In this document: positions 1 to 9,314 of the stretch, piece by piece
How positions within the stretch are numbered: the first letter of the stretch is position 1
Layout of the letters: each line of letters opens with the position of its first letter
NCBI GenBank assembly: GCA_026418315.1
Contig: JAOABO010000042.1
Span: forward strand, 1 to 12,978
Direction: 5' to 3'
Length of the DNA stretch: 12,978 nucleotides
Source of the DNA: Bacteroidia bacterium
Lineage (GTDB): Bacteria > Bacteroidota > Bacteroidia > B-17B0 > Aurantibacillaceae
Position numbers and translations under genes: made by a program
Notes under the pieces: generated by a model
The model's input: the letters and a program-made list of their open reading frames with translations, nothing else
Databases searched by the model: none
Told to the model about the DNA's origin: nothing

Positions 1-1
1 T

Positions 2-3000
2 CCCTACATTCCATACGGCGCAGTAAATGGTCAATTACTTATCAGAACTTTAGGATTAGATAATTTAAATGTAAATGGCGACAGACACTATGACGGTGTA
101 TTTGACTTTTTACCCGGCTATACTATCAACCCTGCTAATGGAAGAGTATACTTTACCTCTGTTGAACCATTCGGCTCTTATCTGAAATCAAAATTCAGTG
201 CAAATGATTTTCCAAATGCCAACAAATACATTTTTCAGGAACTCTATGACTCCTTGAAAGTAGCCGCTCAACAAGTACCTGAAAAAAATCGATATAAAAT
301 AAAAGGCACTTATACCTCCTCTTCCGGCTCTGAGATTGTTTTGAATGCTCTTAATATTCCACAAGGAGCAGTGATTGTTACAGCCAATGGCATCCGGTTA
401 ACTGAAAATGTAGATTATACAGTAGATTATACACTGGGTAGAGTAAAAATTATTAACGACGGATTATTAAACAGCGGAGCCCAAATCAAAGTTTCTGTAG
501 AAAGCAACTCATTGTTTAACATTCAGCAAAAAAGTTTAATTGGTACAAGATTAGATTACAAAGCAGGACGAAATCTGCTGTTAGGCGGCACATTCATGCG
601 TTATTCTGAAAGACCCATGACTCAAAAAGTAACATTCGGAGATGAGCCCGTATCAAACATTATTTGGGGATTAGATTACAATTACAAAACAGAAGCCCCT
701 TTTATTACAAGAATGTTAGATAAACTCCCATTTTATAGCACCAAAGAAAAAAGCTCCATTACTACATCAGGAGAATTTGCTCAGTTAATACCAGGAAACG
801 CTGCCGCTATCAATCAAAATAAAGGCACTTCTTATATTGATGATTATGAAGGAAGTGTAAGCACCATTGACTTAAGAAGCCCACAATCATGGAAGTTAGC
901 CAGTATTCCGCAAGGTCAACCCTCAATATTCCCTGAAGCATCTCTCAGTGATTCTATTGCTACCAATTTCAACAGAGCCAAACTGGGATGGTACACCATT
1001 GACCCTGCTCTGCAAAGACAACAAAGCGGCATCACTCCATCTTACTATAACAAAACTATTTACTCCAATAATTTCTTCCGTCAGGTCATTGAAACCGAAC
1101 TTTTCCCTCTCAAAACCCCGCCCAATGGACAACCTGTCCTATTACCCGTTTTAGACCTCGCCTATTATCCAACAGAAAGAGGGCCCTACAATTTTGACAT
1201 CAATCCTACTCCTATTTCTGCAGGAATTGACCCGAACACAGGCAAGCTTAAAAATCCTCAAAATAGATGGGCAGGTATTATGCGTAATTTAACCACCAAT
1301 GATTTTTTCTCTGCCAATGTAGAATACATTCAATTCTGGCTAATGGACCCATTTAATTCTGATTATAACAGCTCTACCTACCCAGAAATGGATGCCGCCA
1401 ATCCCCCAAGCGGAGAACTCATCATTCATTTAGGAAACATTTCTGAAGATATTATCAAAGATGGCAGAATGAGTTATGAAAATGGCCTTCCTGCCGCATC
1501 AGCTGCCACACAAAACCTGCCTGTTTCTCAAAGCAACATGGCTATAGTACCATCTGTTCCTCCTATTACCAATGCTTTTTCTTCAGACCCTAACGACCGG
1601 GCACAGCAAGATGTGGGCTACGACGGCATGGACGACACGAAAGAAAAAGAAAGATATAATTATCTATTAAACCAAATCACAAGCGGCGGATTTAATACTT
1701 CCGCTCCTCTTATACAAGAGTTCTTGTCTGACCCTGCATCAGATAACTACCATTTTTTCAGAGGAGACGACTATGACCAACAACAATTAAACACTTTATT
1801 TCGTTACAAAAAGTACAATAATCCTCAAGGTAATTCTCCAACCGAGCAACAATATAAAAACCAAAATTCAGGCGGATACCCTACAGTAGCCACCACCATG
1901 CCAGATATAGAAGATTTGAACAGAGATAACACCTTAAGTGAAACAGAAAATTACTATGAATATAAGATAAAAATTTCCAAAAATGATATCAATCCGGCAA
2001 GAGTAGGACAAAATTTTATTGTCAATAGTTTTGAAACTACAGCAGACATTGAAGGAGTAAAAAAAACTGTTAAATGGTATCAGTTTAAAATTCCTGTTAC
2101 AGAATTTGAAAAAGCAGTAGGAAATATTGAAGGATTTAACTCCATTCGCTTTATGAGGATGATTGTAAAAGGTTTTGATAAACCTGTTATTTTAAGATTT
2201 GCAAGATTAGAACTGGTAAGGACCGACTGGAGAAGATACCCCTATGATTTATCCAAACCCGGCGAATACATTGCCCACGATAATACCAACACCTCTTTTG
2301 ACGTTTCTGCAGTTAGCTTACAAGAAAACGGCACCAAAACACCTGTTAATTATGTAATGCCCCCCGGTATACAACAACAACAAAATGTTCAAACAACCAA
2401 TCTTGTTTTACTCAACGAACAAGCATTGCAAATGAGAGTCATTAACCTTGAAGATGGAGATGCAAGAGCCATATACAAAAACACAGAACTAGATGCACGA
2501 ATGTTCAAAAAAATGAGAATGTTTGTACACGCAGAAAAAATACCTACCGCAGACAACTTATTAAAAAATAATGACCTTACTCTATTTGTACGATTAGGAA
2601 CAGATTATAACGACAATTACTACGAATACGAATTACCCCTCCAACTCACCCCTCCCGGAAAATATGACAACAACAGTGAAAATGATAAACACATTGTATG
2701 GCCTGACGAAAATGAAGTAGTTATTGACTTTGACGAACTGGTCAATCTGAAACAAACCCGAAACAGCTCTACCAACGGCAATTTTATTGCCAACCAATCT
2801 GTTTACCAGATGGCGGTTGGAAACAGAACTTTATCCATTAAAGGAAATCCTAACATAGGCACTATTCGCAGCATTATGGTAGGTATCCGCAATCCCAAAG
2901 ACCCCTCTATGCAAATGCACAGTGCCGAAGTGTGGATTAACGAACTCCGCCTTACAGATTTTAACAATAAAGGCGGATGGGCTACTACCGGCAAACTACA

Positions 3001-5638
3001 AGCACAACTGGCCGACCTTGGAACTGCTAACATTGCTGGCACTTACAGCACTCCGTTTTTTGGAAGTGTAGATAAAAAAATTAATGAGAGAAGCAAAGAA
3101 ACCAATTTAGTATGGGATTTTTCTACCCAACTACAGCTCGGAAAATTTTTCCCTGAAAAATGGAAAGTGAGTATACCTTTTTACTACAATTATGGAGAAA
3201 CCAAAAATATTCCTCTATTCAATCCATTTGACCCCGACATCAGAACAAAAGATATTCCCAAAAGCGATTATCTGAGCAACGATGAAATTAAAAAAATGCA
3301 ATCCAATGCCACCGACTATACAAGAAGAAAAGGATTTAATTTCACCAATGTGCGAATAGAAGGACTAAAAAATAAAAAAATGCCGGCATTACCTACAGAC
3401 CTTTCTAACTTTACTATCTCTTATGCATACAACGAAATACTCAAACACAATGTCAATATTGACCACAACATAATAAAACAATACAAATTCAACCTTACCT
3501 ATCAATATAATCTGAAAGTAAAAAGCATCAAGCCATTTGATAAAATTAAACTATTTCAATTACCCATATTCGCTTTGATTAAAAATTTCAACTTTCAACC
3601 CTTACCAAATAGTTATGGATTTTCTACGGATATTACAAGAAATTATTCCGAACTACTCAACCGAGACATTACCAGTTTTTATTTCAATGAGCAGGATAAA
3701 ACACTTACTCAATACAATAAACAATTCTTATGGACAAGAAACTATTCGTTAAGATGGGATTTAAGTAAATCATTAAAATTTGATTACAATGCTACCAACA
3801 ATGGTAGAATTTTAGAACCATACGGAGCAATAGATACAAAAGATAAAAAGGACTCTATCAAACAAGAATTTAAAAAAGGCGGAACTACAACCGATTTCAA
3901 ACAAACTATCAATCTCAACTATCAAGTACCCATCAATCAAATTCCTTATTTTGAATTCGTCAATCTGTCTTACAAATATACTGGCAATTATCAATGGATG
4001 AGAAGACCATTTGCTGCTGCAGATACTATTGGTAATACCATTCAAAATTCTAATAATCAAAACTGGACTGCTAACTTAAGCATGAGCACCCTTTATACTA
4101 AAATTAAATTTTTAGACAAAATGATCAATGGAAAACTGTTTGAAAAACCACCTAAAAAAGACAAAACAGATTCCGATACCACCAAATCATCGAAAAATAA
4201 AAATAAACCCAATATATTATCTCAAGTATTTCAGGTATTTGGCAAAACCATTACAATGGTTAAAACCATTTCTATCAGTTTTCAGGAACAAAAAGGCACC
4301 AATATTCCTAACTTCAAACCTTCATCTCAATATCTTGGTATGGATGGCACACAACAATTAGCCCCAGGATTTGAATTTGCAGCAGGACTACAAAAAGATA
4401 TTATACCCAAAGCCATTGAAAAAAACTGGATTTCTAAAAACATCATTCAAACTACGCCCATTACAAAAAATTATTCCAAAACATTTAATTACAGAGCATC
4501 TATTGAACCACCTGCCGGTATCAGAATTGAACTTAACGGAAATCAAAATTTTACCCAAAATCTGTCTCAATACCTTATATGGGATACTCTTACAAAACAA
4601 TTTACCTACGTAAGTCCCAATGAAACAGGTAATTTCAGTATATCCGTATTGACGCTTAACAAGTCCTTCAAAGAAAAATGGAAAGGAGCAGAGTCACAAT
4701 TATTTAATGATTTCCTTGAATTAAGAAAAGAATATTCAAAAATTTTAAGTAGCCAAAACCCTAATTCTTCCGGTATCAAATATGATGGAAACGGAAATTC
4801 CTATTATGATGGTTATGGATTAACACAACAAGACGTATTGGTAGGTGCCTTTTACAACGCCTACACCGGAAAAAAAATCAAAAACTATAATACCAAAAAT
4901 CCTTTCCCGTCTTTTCCAATGCCCAACTGGAACATTACTTTTGACGGACTGGGTAAAATCAAGTGGTTTCAAAAATGGTTCAAAGCCATTACTGTAAAAC
5001 ATAGTTACAAATCTACCTATACCATTGGCGGATATAACAACAACCTGTTATACTATGAATTAAACGGTTACCAATTCTCCCGCGTACCTGTAGAAAATCC
5101 AATTGTCAACGGAATTCAAAGTACACAAAATTTTAATTCCAAATATAACATTACCACCGTTACCATACAAGAAGCTTTCTCACCACTTATTCGTTTAGAT
5201 TTCAATTTTGTAAAACCCGGATGGCAAGCCAATTTTGAAATAAAAAGAGATAAAACTGTGAATCTCAATTTAACAGGCCCACAAATTACAGAAACAAAAG
5301 GTCAGGAATATGTTGCAGGAATAGGATACCGCTATCCAAAATTAAAACTAAAAAATATCAAAATACAAGGTAAAATATTAGAAAGCGATTTGAATGTCAA
5401 AATAGATCTCAGCTACCGAAAAAATCTTAATGTGGTCAGAAGAATATCTGATGGCGTTACATTGCCAACTACCGGCGCCGATATTATTTCCTTACGCTCA
5501 TCTGCTACTTACCAAATCACATCCAATATTGCCCTCCGCATCTTTTATGACTGGATTAAAAATATTCCTCGAACCTCTGCTACCTTTCCTACCTCCAATA
5601 CCAACATTGGATTTAGTTTAAGAATCAGCTTTCAGTAA
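2..5638 (+). CDS. sprA: Cell-surface protein SprA, T9SS outer-membrane translocon (5'-truncated by window edge)
   Basis: SprA forms the very large outer-membrane beta-barrel through which type IX secretion cargo leaves the cell, and is needed for gliding in flavobacteria. The frame is open from base 2 to the TAA at 5636-5638, giving 1,878 residues; Flavobacterium SprA is about 2,400, so some 500 N-terminal residues with the signal peptide lie upstream. The TTG at 254 is internal, because family-like sequence (YDGVFDFLPG, TINPANGRVYF, EPFGSYL) precedes it. Family hallmarks include YIQFWLMDPF, GELIIHLGNISEDI, a Gly/Asp-rich QQDVGYDGMDD, DNYHFFRGDDYD, NYYEYELPL and SAEVWINELRLTDF. The C-terminal half is rich in alternating aromatic/polar strands and ends in FSLRISFQ, as expected for a barrel. 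A Lys/Asp/Ser-rich loop lies at about 4142-4210. No frameshift is seen. Its neighbour prfA has its own promoter. Identification is firm; only the start is missing. Confidence 0.96.
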   Translation, partial: PYIPYGAVNGQLLIRTLGLDNLNVNGDRHYDGVFDFLPGYTINPANGRVYFTSVEPFGSYLKSKFSANDFPNANKYIFQELYDSLKVAAQQVPEKNRYKIKGTYTSSSGSEIVLNALNIPQGAVIVTANGIRLTENVDYTVDYTLGRVKIINDGLLNSGAQIKVSVESNSLFNIQQKSLIGTRLDYKAGRNLLLGGTFMRYSERPMTQKVTFGDEPVSNIIWGLDYNYKTEAPFITRMLDKLPFYSTKEKSSITTSGEFAQLIPGNAAAINQNKGTSYIDDYEGSVSTIDLRSPQSWKLASIPQGQPSIFPEASLSDSIATNFNRAKLGWYTIDPALQRQQSGITPSYYNKTIYSNNFFRQVIETELFPLKTPPNGQPVLLPVLDLAYYPTERGPYNFDINPTPISAGIDPNTGKLKNPQNRWAGIMRNLTTNDFFSANVEYIQFWLMDPFNSDYNSSTYPEMDAANPPSGELIIHLGNISEDIIKDGRMSYENGLPAASAATQNLPVSQSNMAIVPSVPPITNAFSSDPNDRAQQDVGYDGMDDTKEKERYNYLLNQITSGGFNTSAPLIQEFLSDPASDNYHFFRGDDYDQQQLNTLFRYKKYNNPQGNSPTEQQYKNQNSGGYPTVATTMPDIEDLNRDNTLSETENYYEYKIKISKNDINPARVGQNFIVNSFETTADIEGVKKTVKWYQFKIPVTEFEKAVGNIEGFNSIRFMRMIVKGFDKPVILRFARLELVRTDWRRYPYDLSKPGEYIAHDNTNTSFDVSAVSLQENGTKTPVNYVMPPGIQQQQNVQTTNLVLLNEQALQMRVINLEDGDARAIYKNTELDARMFKKMRMFVHAEKIPTADNLLKNNDLTLFVRLGTDYNDNYYEYELPLQLTPPGKYDNNSENDKHIVWPDENEVVIDFDELVNLKQTRNSSTNGNFIANQSVYQMAVGNRTLSIKGNPNIGTIRSIMVGIRNPKDPSMQMHSAEVWINELRLTDFNNKGGWATTGKLQAQLADLGTANIAGTYSTPFFGSVDKKINERSKETNLVWDFSTQLQLGKFFPEKWKVSIPFYYNYGETKNIPLFNPFDPDIRTKDIPKSDYLSNDEIKKMQSNATDYTRRKGFNFTNVRIEGLKNKKMPALPTDLSNFTISYAYNEILKHNVNIDHNIIKQYKFNLTYQYNLKVKSIKPFDKIKLFQLPIFALIKNFNFQPLPNSYGFSTDITRNYSELLNRDITSFYFNEQDKTLTQYNKQFLWTRNYSLRWDLSKSLKFDYNATNNGRILEPYGAIDTKDKKDSIKQEFKKGGTTTDFKQTINLNYQVPINQIPYFEFVNLSYKYTGNYQWMRRPFAAADTIGNTIQNSNNQNWTANLSMSTLYTKIKFLDKMINGKLFEKPPKKDKTDSDTTKSSKNKNKPNILSQVFQVFGKTITMVKTISISFQEQKGTNIPNFKPSSQYLGMDGTQQLAPGFEFAAGLQKDIIPKAIEKNWISKNIIQTTPITKNYSKTFNYRASIEPPAGIRIELNGNQNFTQNLSQYLIWDTLTKQFTYVSPNETGNFSISVLTLNKSFKEKWKGAESQLFNDFLELRKEYSKILSSQNPNSSGIKYDGNGNSYYDGYGLTQQDVLVGAFYNAYTGKKIKNYNTKNPFPSFPMPNWNITFDGLGKIKWFQKWFKAITVKHSYKSTYTIGGYNNNLLYYELNGYQFSRVPVENPIVNGIQSTQNFNSKYNITTVTIQEAFSPLIRLDFNFVKPGWQANFEIKRDKTVNLNLTGPQITETKGQEYVAGIGYRYPKLKLKNIKIQGKILESDLNVKIDLSYRKNLNVVRRISDGVTLPTTGADIISLRSSATYQITSNIALRIFYDWIKNIPRTSATFPTSNTNIGFSLRISFQ

Positions 5639-5677
5639 AAGCAACCTATCCGACTAAAATTTCCTTTTCACTCTTAT

Positions 5678-5708
5678 TTTGTTTAGTGCCAAAATTTCCC
5701 TAATTTCG
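5678..5708 (+). promoter_or_regulatory. Bacteroidota-type promoter upstream of prfA
   Basis: The 97-base gap after sprA carries TTTG at 5678-5681, a 19-base spacer and TAATTTCG at 5701-5708. This matches the Bacteroidota sigma-A pattern (-33 TTTG, -7 TAnnTTTG) with one mismatch (C for T in the -7 element). Transcription would start near 5714, leaving a leader of about 20 bases before the prfA ATG at 5736. No Shine-Dalgarno is visible, which is normal in this phylum. I see no hairpin plus T-run terminator for sprA in the gap, so read-through from sprA remains possible. Confidence 0.65.
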
Positions 5709-5735
5709 CAATTTGAGAACTCAACTTATAGTACC

Positions 5736-6821
5736 ATGATTGAAAAATTAGAAGAAATTAAAAGAAAATTTGAAGACATAGAACTGAAACTATCAGATCC
5801 ATCCGTTGTTTCTGATATTAAAAAGTTTAAACAACTTAACGTAGAATACAATTATCTCAAAGAAATTGTTGAAAAATTTGAAGAATATAAAAAAACACTG
5901 ACCAACCTCAAAAACGCCAAAGAAATATTAACCACTGAAAAAGATAAAGAATTACTAGATTTGGCAAAGCAAGAAGTAGATGAAAACGAAACTAAACTCC
6001 ATGGTTTAGAAAACGACATAAAACTACTCCTAATTCCAAAAGACCCGGAAGATGCTAAAAATGCTGTCATGGAAATACGGGCAGGTACAGGCGGAGATGA
6101 AGCCGCTATCTTTGCAGGCGACTTATTTGAAATGTACAAAAGATATTGCGACAAAAAAGGATTTCAGGTAGAAACCATTGACTATAACCCCGGCACCATG
6201 GGTGGATACAAAGAAATTATTTTCAATGTAAAAGGTAAAAATGCCTACGGCACTCTTAAATTTGAAAGCGGAGTACACCGTGTACAAAGAGTTCCTGCCA
6301 CAGAAACACAAGGCAGGGTACACACCTCTGCAGCATCTGTGGTAGTTTTGCCCGAAGCAGAAGAATATGACATAGACCTCAAAGAATCGGATGTAAAAAT
6401 GGAAACGGCACGAAGCGGCGGAGCCGGCGGACAAAATGTAAACAAAGTAGAAACAAAAGTAATTTTAACCCACATACCTACTGGCATTACCGTGATGTGT
6501 CAAACAGAAAGAACACAATTAGCCAATCGTGAAAAAGCCATGCAAATGCTTAAAACCAAATTGTATGAAATTGAATACCAAAAAAGAATGGAAGAAGTAT
6601 CCCGAAAGAGAAAAACTATGGTAAGCACCGGCGACAGAAGTGCCAAAATCAGAACCTATAATTACCCACAAAACAGAATTACAGACCATAGAATTAACCT
6701 CACCCTGTATAATCTCACTGACTTTATGAATGGAGATATTCAGGAAATGATAGATGCTCTGCAATTCGCAGAAAATACTGAACGACTCAAAGAATCCGGA
6801 ATACAAGAAACTATAGCATAG
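5736..6821 (+). CDS. prfA: Peptide chain release factor 1 (RF1)
   Basis: This cytoplasmic class I release factor reads UAA and UAG in the ribosomal A site and triggers peptide release. The protein is 361 residues, the usual RF1 length. A helical N-terminal domain (about 1-100) is followed by the conserved GTGGDEAAIFAGDLF block. P187-A188-T189 in RVPATETQGRVHTS is the PxT codon-recognition tripeptide that separates RF1 from RF2 (SPF). G231-G232-Q233 in GGAGGQNVNKVET is the catalytic loop, whose Gln is normally methylated by PrmC. The ATG at 5736 was chosen because it gives the canonical MIEKLEEIKRKF start; the 19-codon in-frame extension back to a TTG at 5679 would run through the promoter elements. 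It probably heads a transcript that continues into the kinase gene 8 bases downstream. Nothing is missing or odd in the protein. Confidence 0.98.
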   Translation: MIEKLEEIKRKFEDIELKLSDPSVVSDIKKFKQLNVEYNYLKEIVEKFEEYKKTLTNLKNAKEILTTEKDKELLDLAKQEVDENETKLHGLENDIKLLLIPKDPEDAKNAVMEIRAGTGGDEAAIFAGDLFEMYKRYCDKKGFQVETIDYNPGTMGGYKEIIFNVKGKNAYGTLKFESGVHRVQRVPATETQGRVHTSAASVVVLPEAEEYDIDLKESDVKMETARSGGAGGQNVNKVETKVILTHIPTGITVMCQTERTQLANREKAMQMLKTKLYEIEYQKRMEEVSRKRKTMVSTGDRSAKIRTYNYPQNRITDHRINLTLYNLTDFMNGDIQEMIDALQFAENTERLKESGIQETIA

Positions 6822-6829
6822 TTGAATAA

Positions 6830-8800
6830 ATGAAAAACAATCTTACATCAATAATAATATTCATCCTGTTTTATTTTTCATCTTACGCAGATTTTGATAA
6901 AAATCTTTTCGTAAAAAAATTCAATCAGGCCGATTACAGAGAAAAAATACGGATGGTGGCCAACGCCGATTTCAATGATATTAAAGACATTTATCCATTA
7001 TTAAAAGATTCCCTCGAAAAAATAAAAAAAATGGTGTATACCCGCACCGAAAGCATGGAAGCAAAATTTTTATTTGATATTATAGAAGCCAACCTCGCAT
7101 CTCATCAAAAACAGTTTTCTAAATGCGTTTATATTATTAACAACTGTTTACAATACCATTGCAACAACATCAACGACTCACTAAGGGCATTTCTTATATT
7201 AAAAGAATGCCTCATCAATATTAACGATTATCCTAAAGCCCTTGAAATACACAAAATCATTGAAAAAAACTGGAACAGAAAAAGCATAGCATTATGGATG
7301 GGAACCCCAAAAAGCACCATTTACAGTTATCTTGGAATATATAAATATGCTATAGCAGAACGAATAAAAGAATTTGAAAGTGGTTCACAAGACCATTGGG
7401 AAAAAGCAAGATTATATAACGACATAGGCGTTTTTTACAACCGAATGAAAAATTATGACAGTGCAGAAGTAAATTTTAACCGGGCATTGAAAGAACTTTC
7501 AAAAGTAGATCCTAAAAAGTCAGGCATAGACACCAACTATTACAACTTTTTCATATCCCTTATCAAATCTAATCTCGCTGTCGGCTTTATAAAAAATAAA
7601 AAATATAAAGAAGCCATCCCCTACTTATTGATTGATGTTAGAAACAGCTTAAAGAATAAAGAATATGAAAGTGCCTTTAATGCCTATATTGGACTCATAG
7701 AAATTTATCTTAACCTGAATCAAATTGCTCTTGCGAAAAAATACCTGGATACACTTGATATACTTGATATAGGCGTATTCTCCTACCCCAACAACCTTGC
7801 AAAAAAATATTATTGGCAATCTGTGTACTATGAAAAACTTGGCAACTTAAACAAATCCCTTGATTACCTCAAACAATATCTTAAACTTTCAGACAGCATA
7901 AGAGAATTAGATAGAGAACTACAAACCATCAATACAGAAATTGCATTCAACGTACAAGAAAAAGACAATGCCATTAAAGAAAAAAACGCAGCCATTACTA
8001 TACTCAAAATAAAAGAAGAAAAAAATAAATCGATTAAAATATACCTCATCATATTTATTATTATTCTTCTGTCAGCCGGATTTATTCTATACAAATACTA
8101 CATGGAAGCAAAAAAACACTCAGAAGAATTAGAAAAAAACAACCAAACCATACAGCAGCAAAACCGAATGATACAAAAAACACTACAAGAAAAAGAATTG
8201 CTCATTAAAGAAATACACCACAGAGTAAAAAACAATCTTCAAATCATCAATAGTATTATACAACTACAAATATCAAAAGAAAAAAATGACAAGGTACAAA
8301 CGCTTTTATCCGAAATTTCAGCCCGCATTCAATCTATTGCACTGACTCATCAAATGCTATATAAAAAAGATAAACTACTTAAAATAAACGCCACAGAATA
8401 TCTCAAATACCTCTGTGAGCAAATATTTAAATCCTTTTCTGATGGCTCAGATGATATTCATTTAGAATTCTATTTCAACGAAGATAAACCTTCAGATTTG
8501 CTATTAGATACAGCCATTCCGCTTGGCCTAATATGCAGCGAAGTGATTACTAATGCCATCAAATACGCATTTCCCAATAAATCAGGAAAAATTACAATAA
8601 ACTATACATGTAAAGACAATATACATACTCTTATTATTAAAGACAACGGAATAGGCATTGACCTGAAAAAAATTAATAAAACCGATTCTTTGGGAATGGA
8701 ACTGATTAAACTCTTGTCTGAACAAATTGATGCACAATATTCATTCAAAGTAGATCACGGAACTATATTTGAAATAAGTTTTAAAGACAATTCTCTATAA
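6830..8800 (+). CDS. Membrane sensor histidine kinase, predicted periplasmic TPR sensor with HisKA_2 and HATPase domains
   Basis: The protein has 656 residues. An N-terminal hydrophobic segment (IIIFILFYF, ending SSYA at about 20) looks like a cleavable signal peptide. Residues about 30-365 are helical and TPR-like, for example ARLYNDIGVFYNRMKNYDSAEVNFNRAL split over one repeat, so the sensor is predicted to lie in the periplasm. A coiled coil (about 365-402) leads to one membrane helix (404-424, IYLIIFIIILLSAGFILY), a second coiled coil, then a HisKA_2 dimerisation domain with EIHHRVKNNLQ (H463/H464; the His before Arg is the expected phospho-acceptor). The ATPase domain has the N box SEVITNAIKYAF (N575), G1 DNGIGI (605-610) and G2 SLGMEL (620-625). 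All catalytic motifs are present, so it should autophosphorylate. No response regulator lies in the window, so partner and signal are unknown. It starts 8 bases after prfA and is probably co-transcribed. Confidence 0.92.
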   Translation: MKNNLTSIIIFILFYFSSYADFDKNLFVKKFNQADYREKIRMVANADFNDIKDIYPLLKDSLEKIKKMVYTRTESMEAKFLFDIIEANLASHQKQFSKCVYIINNCLQYHCNNINDSLRAFLILKECLININDYPKALEIHKIIEKNWNRKSIALWMGTPKSTIYSYLGIYKYAIAERIKEFESGSQDHWEKARLYNDIGVFYNRMKNYDSAEVNFNRALKELSKVDPKKSGIDTNYYNFFISLIKSNLAVGFIKNKKYKEAIPYLLIDVRNSLKNKEYESAFNAYIGLIEIYLNLNQIALAKKYLDTLDILDIGVFSYPNNLAKKYYWQSVYYEKLGNLNKSLDYLKQYLKLSDSIRELDRELQTINTEIAFNVQEKDNAIKEKNAAITILKIKEEKNKSIKIYLIIFIIILLSAGFILYKYYMEAKKHSEELEKNNQTIQQQNRMIQKTLQEKELLIKEIHHRVKNNLQIINSIIQLQISKEKNDKVQTLLSEISARIQSIALTHQMLYKKDKLLKINATEYLKYLCEQIFKSFSDGSDDIHLEFYFNEDKPSDLLLDTAIPLGLICSEVITNAIKYAFPNKSGKITINYTCKDNIHTLIIKDNGIGIDLKKINKTDSLGMELIKLLSEQIDAQYSFKVDHGTIFEISFKDNSL

Positions 8801-8811
8801 CAACCGTTATA
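8796..8811 (+). repeat. Short inverted repeat overlapping the kinase stop codon
   Basis: TATAAC and GTTATA form a perfect 6-base inverted repeat around the loop AACC. The left arm includes the TAA stop of the kinase gene. The stem is AT-rich and no T-run follows, so it is a poor intrinsic terminator. It may be chance, or a weak processing or attenuation site in the 27-base gap before the phosphatase gene. Confidence 0.3.
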
Positions 8812-8827
8812 TAAATCCATCAACAAT

Positions 8828-9313
8828 ATGCAAAAACTATTATTTGTATGCCTTGGAAATATCTGCAGGTCACCGCTTGCCGAGGGCATTATGCTACATT
8901 ATATTAAAAAAAACAAATTACCACTGATTGTTGATTCTGCGGCTATTGCTCCATATCACATTGGAGAAAACCCTGATATCAGAACCATTAAAAACGCACT
9001 AAAGCACAATATCAAAATTGAACATTTAATAGCAAGACAATTTCAAATAGATGATTTTGAAAAATTTGATAAAATATATGTAATGGATTTTTCACATTAC
9101 GAACATCTTCGCAAAATAGCCCCTAATGCCCAATTATTTGAACAAAAAGTAGATTATCTGATGAATGTAGTATATCCTAATCAAAACATAGAAGTGCCAG
9201 ATCCTTATTACGGAACTGAACAGGACTTTGAAAAAGTTTTTCAAATGATACATACTGCCTGTACAAAAATAATAGAAATATACTCCTATGAAAAAAATAT
9301 GCCATTTAAATAA
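8828..9313 (+). CDS. Low-molecular-weight protein tyrosine phosphatase
   Basis: This is a cytoplasmic cysteine phosphatase that removes phosphate from tyrosine through a phospho-cysteine intermediate. The 161-residue length fits the family. The signature CX5R(S/T) loop lies at the extreme N-terminus as C8-LGNIC-R14-S15-P16, with a second Cys at 13, as in redox-sensitive members. The general-acid loop is DPYYG with D125. The usual SAGT segment is altered to DSAAIAPYHIGENPD (36-50): the His-x-Gly-Glu-x-Pro-Asp part is kept, but the normally conserved Gly is Ala39. The ATG at 8828 places the catalytic Cys at position 8, as expected. It lies 27 bases after the kinase gene and may share its transcript. 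Bacterial members often oppose BY-kinases and control surface polysaccharide, but no such genes are in the window, so the substrate is unknown. Confidence 0.95.
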   Translation: MQKLLFVCLGNICRSPLAEGIMLHYIKKNKLPLIVDSAAIAPYHIGENPDIRTIKNALKHNIKIEHLIARQFQIDDFEKFDKIYVMDFSHYEHLRKIAPNAQLFEQKVDYLMNVVYPNQNIEVPDPYYGTEQDFEKVFQMIHTACTKIIEIYSYEKNMPFK

Positions 9314-9314
9314 A

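Noticed and set aside
254..5638. TTG at 254 as the start of sprA
   Set aside because: The same frame is open back to base 2 and encodes SprA-like sequence, so the gene is simply cut by the window edge.
5679..5735. In-frame upstream extension of prfA from a TTG at 5679
   Set aside because: The 19 extra codons do not resemble RF1, and they overlap the promoter elements; the ATG at 5736 gives the standard start and length.
6123..6487. Reverse-strand open frames of 80-103 codons across prfA
   Set aside because: They lie wholly antisense to the conserved core of RF1 and read as Cys/Phe/Ser-rich sequence typical of complement-strand shadows, with no start context or family likeness.
8796..8811. 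Intrinsic terminator after the kinase gene
   Set aside because: The stem is only six AT-rich pairs and no T-run follows, so termination here is unlikely; it is kept only as an inverted repeat.
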